Origin: Paenibacillus dokdonensis
GTDB lineage: Bacteria; Bacillota; Bacilli; Paenibacillales; Paenibacillaceae
NCBI RefSeq assembly: GCF_004916975.1
Contig: NZ_STGQ01000002.1
Coordinates: forward strand, 882,079-946,078
DNA length: 64,000 bases
Direction: 5' to 3'
Both the position numbers and the translations under genes were made by a program. The notes beneath the pieces were generated by a model that was not told where the DNA came from, did no database searches, and worked only from the letters and a program-made list of their open reading frames with translations. Positions 60,225 to 64,000 of the stretch are shown here, piece after piece. The first letter of the stretch is position 1; each line of letters starts with the position of its first letter.

Positions 60225-61586
60225 ATGAAAATTGCAGTCATCGGTTGTACACATGCAGGAACGGCAGCGGTGGTTAACGCCGCGAAGCTTTACCCTGAAG
60301 CACAAATTACCGTTTATGAACGAAACGATAACATATCCTTTCTATCCTGCGGTATTGCCCTGTATGTAGGTGGTGTCGTGAAAGATCCGGAAGGGCTCTT
60401 TTACTCCTCGCCGCAGCAGCTGGCTGATTTGGGTGTCGTAACCCACATGCGCCACGAGGTGCTGGCTGTTGATGCCGACGCCAAGAAACTACAGGTTCGC
60501 AACATGCAGACGGGAGAAGCATTCGAGGATTCGTTTGATAAACTTATTGTCACGACAGGTTCTTGGCCGATTATTCCGAAGCTGGCGGGGATGGAGCTTG
60601 GTAATATTCTGCTCTGCAAAAACTACGATCATTCCAACACCATTATTGATAAAGCAAAGAACGTGAATCATATCACGGTTGTCGGCGCAGGCTATATTGG
60701 GGTGGAACTGGTGGAAGCATTCCAGCAGAGCGGCAAGCAGGTCACGCTCATTGACAGTGCGGACCGGATATTGAACCGGTATCTGGATGCCGAATTCAGC
60801 AGCCGGATCGAGGAATCCTTCAGCAGCAAAGGTATCGAGCTGGCGCTGGGGCAGACGGTGCAAGCTTTTGAAGGTAAGGATGGCATGGTAAGCCATGTTG
60901 TTACAAGCAAAGGTAAAATAGAAACAGACCTGGTCATTCTCTGCATCGGATTCCGTCCCAACACGGAGTTGCTGAGAGGTCAGGTAGATATGCTGCCTAA
61001 CGGCGCGATCATCGTTGATGAGTATATGCAGACCAGCAAGAAGGATGTTTTCGCCGCGGGTGACAGCTGTGCCGTCAGATATAACCCAACAGGCAAGGCA
61101 GCATATATCCCGCTGGCAACGAATGCAGTACGCATGGGCATGCTGGTGGCCCGCAATCTGATGCATAAAACGACGAAGTACCTGGGAACACAGGGAACGT
61201 CGGGATTGAAAATATACGATCTGAATTTAGCTTCGACCGGACTTACCGAAGGTGCATGCAAGGACGAGGAGCTGAATGTAGATACGGTTACGATTGAAGA
61301 TGCTTACCGGCCGGAGTTCATGCCTACAGCAGAAACCGTGAACGTGAAGATTGTTTATGAAAAAGAAAGCCGCCGCCTTCTGGGTGCGCAGATTATGTCC
61401 AAAGTCGACTTAACGCAGGCGATGAACACGCTGTCGGTATGTATTCAAAACAAGATGACCGTCGACGAGCTGGCTTTCGTGGACTTCTTCTTCCAGCCTC
61501 ACTACAATAAGCCATGGAATTTCCTGAATTCGGCCGGTATCGCGGCACTGCCTGAGATCAAGACGGAACAACTGCAGCACCATTGA
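60225..61586 (+). CDS. nox: NADH oxidase / CoA-disulfide reductase family flavoprotein
   Basis: 453 residues. FAD motif IAVIGCTHAGTAA, redox-active Cys42 in FLSCGIAL, NAD motif TVVGAGYIGVELVE and FAD motif DVFAAGDSC; the C-terminal dimer domain ends with FFFQPHYNKPWNFLN, typical of water-forming Nox. One redox Cys with HAG near the N-terminus fits Nox rather than glutathione reductase. It reoxidises NADH with O2. Ribosome binding site AAGGAGG 8 nt upstream. The operators in its promoter suggest redox or oxygen control. Confidence 0.92.
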   Translation: MKIAVIGCTHAGTAAVVNAAKLYPEAQITVYERNDNISFLSCGIALYVGGVVKDPEGLFYSSPQQLADLGVVTHMRHEVLAVDADAKKLQVRNMQTGEAFEDSFDKLIVTTGSWPIIPKLAGMELGNILLCKNYDHSNTIIDKAKNVNHITVVGAGYIGVELVEAFQQSGKQVTLIDSADRILNRYLDAEFSSRIEESFSSKGIELALGQTVQAFEGKDGMVSHVVTSKGKIETDLVILCIGFRPNTELLRGQVDMLPNGAIIVDEYMQTSKKDVFAAGDSCAVRYNPTGKAAYIPLATNAVRMGMLVARNLMHKTTKYLGTQGTSGLKIYDLNLASTGLTEGACKDEELNVDTVTIEDAYRPEFMPTAETVNVKIVYEKESRRLLGAQIMSKVDLTQAMNTLSVCIQNKMTVDELAFVDFFFQPHYNKPWNFLNSAGIAALPEIKTEQLQHH

Positions 61587-61614
61587 ATGATTGTAATAGG
61601 TCATCTTAAATACC

Positions 61615-61647
61615 AAAAAGGTCATCTTCACAGATGACCTTTTTTTG
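61615..61647 (+). terminator. Intrinsic terminator after nox
   Basis: AAAAAGGTCATCT-TCAC-AGATGACCTTTTTTT, perfect stem. Confidence 0.93.
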
Positions 61648-61698
61648 CTGCCAATCTTGGGTGGATCCAGCCTGCTTCTAAGTGATGCATCTTACCGC

Positions 61699-62568
61699 CT
61701 ACTCAGCCTGCTTCTTTTCCTTGCCGCCCAGATTGATGCCCACCTGTCCGTCATGGCTGCCGACATTACCGCCGAGCTTGAGGCTCACACCCTGACCGCC
61801 ACCCACTTGAGCGCCGGCATGAGCACCAAGACCATGGTCTCCGCCGATTTGGGCACCCGTGCTGAATTCAGCTCCTTGACCGCCGCCCAGCTGGCTCTTC
61901 ACATGGGCACCAAGTCCATGCTCACCGCCGATTTGGGCTTCGGTGTTCAGGCCAATTCCCTGCTGCATGCCTGCGTGGCCTTCCACATGAGCCTGGATGC
62001 CGTATTTGCCTCCCAATTGGCTGCCGGTCTCGAACTGAAAGCCCTTGGCCGTGTTATTCAGATTGGCTTCACCCTGCATATTCAGGCCATACGCCTCCGA
62101 GCCCACATGGCTGCTGACTTGATTGCTGACGCCATGTTTATCTAGCTGGGTTGCTGCTTGGAAACCGGCGCCATGCTTACCTCCAACTTCAATGCCGGTG
62201 TTCATTTTCATTCCCGGATGGTTCTCTACTTGAACATTCTCCACATGGGTATGTTCAACCATTTGCTCCGGCTTAGGTTCAAGCTTTACCTGAAACCCTT
62301 TGGGAGTAGGCTCTACCCGGCTTGGATCCAGCGACGGATATGGCGCGGTATACGAGATGCCGGGATAGGGAGATGGGTATGCTGGATATGCCGGATAAGG
62401 AGAATATCCCGGATAGGCTCCAGTGTAAGGATAAGCTCTGCCTGGCATAGGCCAGTAGTAGAACGATGGCGGAAACGGACTGCGGAATGTATAAGCATAC
62501 GGATCATACGCAAAAGTAAGCGGATGGTTATGCTGGAAGCCGGGCCCGAAGGGATAGTTTATCGTCAT
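61699..62568 (-). CDS. Repetitive Tyr/Pro-rich and Gly-rich protein of unknown function
   Basis: 289 residues in three parts. Residues ~1-80 are Pro/Tyr-rich with YP steps (YTGAYPGYSPYPAYPAYP). A short linker rich in Glu/His/Val follows. From ~115 on are imperfect repeats of about 28-30 residues with the signature GG[K/E/D]HG.G.....(Q)LGGGQG, e.g. QIGGEHGLGAHVKSQLGGGQ and QIGGDHGLGAHAGAQVGGGQ, ending in a Lys-rich tail. No signal peptide or known domain. The repeat period suggests a beta-solenoid. Composition recalls spore coat or exosporium proteins, but this is inference. GGAGG is 10 nt before the ATG, supporting this strand; a long open frame on the other strand is a shadow of the repeats. 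Confidence 0.75.
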   Translation of the reverse strand: MTINYPFGPGFQHNHPLTFAYDPYAYTFRSPFPPSFYYWPMPGRAYPYTGAYPGYSPYPAYPAYPSPYPGISYTAPYPSLDPSRVEPTPKGFQVKLEPKPEQMVEHTHVENVQVENHPGMKMNTGIEVGGKHGAGFQAATQLDKHGVSNQVSSHVGSEAYGLNMQGEANLNNTAKGFQFETGSQLGGKYGIQAHVEGHAGMQQGIGLNTEAQIGGEHGLGAHVKSQLGGGQGAEFSTGAQIGGDHGLGAHAGAQVGGGQGVSLKLGGNVGSHDGQVGINLGGKEKKQAE

Positions 62569-62687
62569 GTCAAATGAACCTCCAGATCAATTGTGATGAT
62601 AATAGCCTATTCACCGGAACGTGAAATGACACATATTATTATGCTTTGCTTCAATTGATCATGGAGGAGGATCAAACCAAGAATACG

Positions 62688-64000
62688 TTATGGACTACTC
62701 TGTACCGCCGGCAGCCGGATTGTGATCGTCGTACCGATGCCGAGGTGACTGTCGATGGTCATACCGTAATGCGTGCCAAAATAGAGGTGAATGCGTTCCT
62801 GCACGTTAACCAGACCGATATGGTTATCATCACCTGATTCGGACTGCTCGGCCAGACGCCGCTGCAGTGCCACAAGCTGATCCGCACTCATGCCGGCGCC
62901 GTTGTCGCGAACGGTAATCAGAAGCTGATTCTCATTTTGCACCGCGCACACCTCCAGCAGTCCGGGGCCGACTCTTCTTTCCAGGCCGTGAATAATGGCA
63001 TTTTCGATCAGCGGCTGCAAAGAGAAGTGTACGACCTGCAAAGATTCCGTATGCGGTTCGAGCTGCTCAGAATATTGGATCTTATCCCCGAAACGCATCT
63101 GCTGCACCTTGATATACAGCCGGATATGCTGGAGTTCCTGTTCCAGGGAGACGATATCCTTGCTCATTTTGGTATGGATGCGGAACAACTGCCCCAGCGT
63201 GCCGATCATTTCCCCGATTTCACGCTGGTCGTTCAGGATTGCCTTCATTTGCACCGATTCCAGGGCATTGGCGAGAAAATGCGGATTAATCTGGCTCTTC
63301 AGCGCTCCCAGCCTTGCAATCTTCTGCTGCACCTTGGCTTTGGAGGAGCGTTCGATATAATCCTGCAGCTCTTGGGTCATTTTGCGCAGACCCTGATACA
63401 GCACGCCAAATTCATCCTGCCGTTTGCTTCCCAAGTCCACGTCGAAATTACCCATACCGACCCGTTCCACCTGACGTTTCAGGAATATAATCGGCCTCGT
63501 TACGCGTGCCCGCATGATAAGGAGGAAAATGATGGCCATACCGATTGAGCCGACCGCAAGGAAGAGAATGATCCGGCCGAGCATTGCGGAATCCTTGGTC
63601 ATTTCCTTCTCATTCGTATATTGAATGACCTTCCAGCCGGAATAAGGGGAGGTGACGAAGTTGAAGTAGGAATCATGACCCTCAAAATAGCTGTAAAAGC
63701 TGCCTGTCTGCTGACCCAGCACCTGCTCGAACTTTTGGCTGTCAATTTGCATCGGCTTCGAAAAATCCGGGTTTTTTGATGCGTAAATAATGGCTCCGGA
63801 AGGGTCCGTAATGGCAAAATTCCGCTTGGTATTCTCGGACAGGCTCAGAATTTCGCGCAGGGAATCCAGACGGATATCCACCAGCATAACGCCAAGCGGC
63901 TGCTTGCCGCCGGTTTTGTTAATGACCCTTGCGATCGAGATCACCTTTTCTTTCGTATCGATCTTGTGGAAGGGGGTATGCGTGCCGAAGATGACAATGC
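62688..64000 (-). CDS. YesM-type sensor histidine kinase (5' end outside window)
   Basis: At least 437 residues are visible; the frame is open to the last base, so the N-terminal TM helix and part of the sensor are missing. Visible: the end of an extracellular Cache domain (~MLVDIRLDSLREIL, YASKNPDFSKP), a transmembrane helix (LGRIILFLAVGSIGMAIIFL), HAMP (~TRPIIFLKRQVERVGMGNF), His-kinase domain (QINPHFLANALESV, phospho-acceptor His) and HATPase_c (IENAIIHGLERR, RDNGAGMSAD). Usually followed or preceded by an AraC response regulator gene, which must lie outside. No binding to a specific sugar can be inferred. Confidence 0.92.
   Translation of the reverse strand, partial: IVIFGTHTPFHKIDTKEKVISIARVINKTGGKQPLGVMLVDIRLDSLREILSLSENTKRNFAITDPSGAIIYASKNPDFSKPMQIDSQKFEQVLGQQTGSFYSYFEGHDSYFNFVTSPYSGWKVIQYTNEKEMTKDSAMLGRIILFLAVGSIGMAIIFLLIMRARVTRPIIFLKRQVERVGMGNFDVDLGSKRQDEFGVLYQGLRKMTQELQDYIERSSKAKVQQKIARLGALKSQINPHFLANALESVQMKAILNDQREIGEMIGTLGQLFRIHTKMSKDIVSLEQELQHIRLYIKVQQMRFGDKIQYSEQLEPHTESLQVVHFSLQPLIENAIIHGLERRVGPGLLEVCAVQNENQLLITVRDNGAGMSADQLVALQRRLAEQSESGDDNHIGLVNVQERIHLYFGTHYGMTIDSHLGIGTTITIRLPAVQSSP

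Noticed and set aside
61645..62145. 166-codon + strand open frame opposite the Gly-rich repeats
   Set aside because: Arises from the repeat codons on the other strand; the minus frame has GGAGG and a coherent repeat pattern.

Overview
The window is a low-to-mid GC Firmicute chromosome segment, almost certainly Paenibacillus or a close relative. The evidence is S-layer-homology (SLH) surface proteins, LplB/YtcP-type sugar ABC transporters paired with YesM/YesN-type or membrane-anchored AraC regulators, strong GGAGG ribosome binding sites, frequent TTG/GTG starts, cre boxes, and a CtsR-type operator before clpE. No rRNA, tRNA or CRISPR array was seen.

Layout. 1-2.99 kb: the 3' part of a MucBP/SLH surface protein faces a secreted Pro-Pro endopeptidase (PPEP) gene. 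The PPEP gene lies behind two tandem c-di-GMP-I riboswitches, and the surface protein carries two PLPPAP candidate cleavage sites. 3.2-6.2 kb: a GH78 alpha-L-rhamnosidase-like gene. 6.5-9.7 kb: a compact van-type operon (D-Ala-D-Ser ligase-like, VanXY-like, soluble racemase). 9.8-16.5 kb: DeoR regulator and a 2-aminoethylphosphonate uptake/degradation operon (phnT, fused permease, phnS, phnW, phnX) preceded by five 11-bp direct repeats resembling a Pho box. 16.5-25.6 kb: LCP wall-polymer ligase; a MerR-controlled GPH transporter plus cytoplasmic GH5 operon; VOC protein; PadR/DUF2812 pair; ECF sigma/anti-sigma pair.

25.7-31.5 kb (minus strand): AraC-type membrane regulator, two permeases and a lipoprotein of an oligosaccharide ABC system. 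31.7-32.9 kb: debris made of a decayed IS3-family transposase and an AraC regulator fragment. 33-40 kb: MscS channel, uridine kinase, a large SLH/InlB-repeat protein, SMR efflux protein, small membrane protein and a YedF/DsrE-like protein. 40.2-44 kb: HxlR regulator and the oxidative pentose phosphate operon zwf-gnd-tal, with matching operator repeats. 44.1-56 kb: a carbohydrate utilisation locus (degenerate PrsA-like protein, beta-helix protein, ABC transporter, two-component system, GH123-like enzyme) with two promoter/cre modules of identical layout. 56-64 kb: truncated nitroreductase, lipoprotein, clpE, nox with two TGTGA-N6-TCACA operators, a repetitive Gly/Tyr/Pro-rich protein, and a sensor kinase running off the window.

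The most interesting module is the first. Both the protease and its predicted cell-surface substrate are adjacent, and the protease leader has two c-di-GMP aptamers, suggesting control of cell-surface release by second messenger level. The van-type cluster, which has no VanR/VanS nearby, is the second point of interest.
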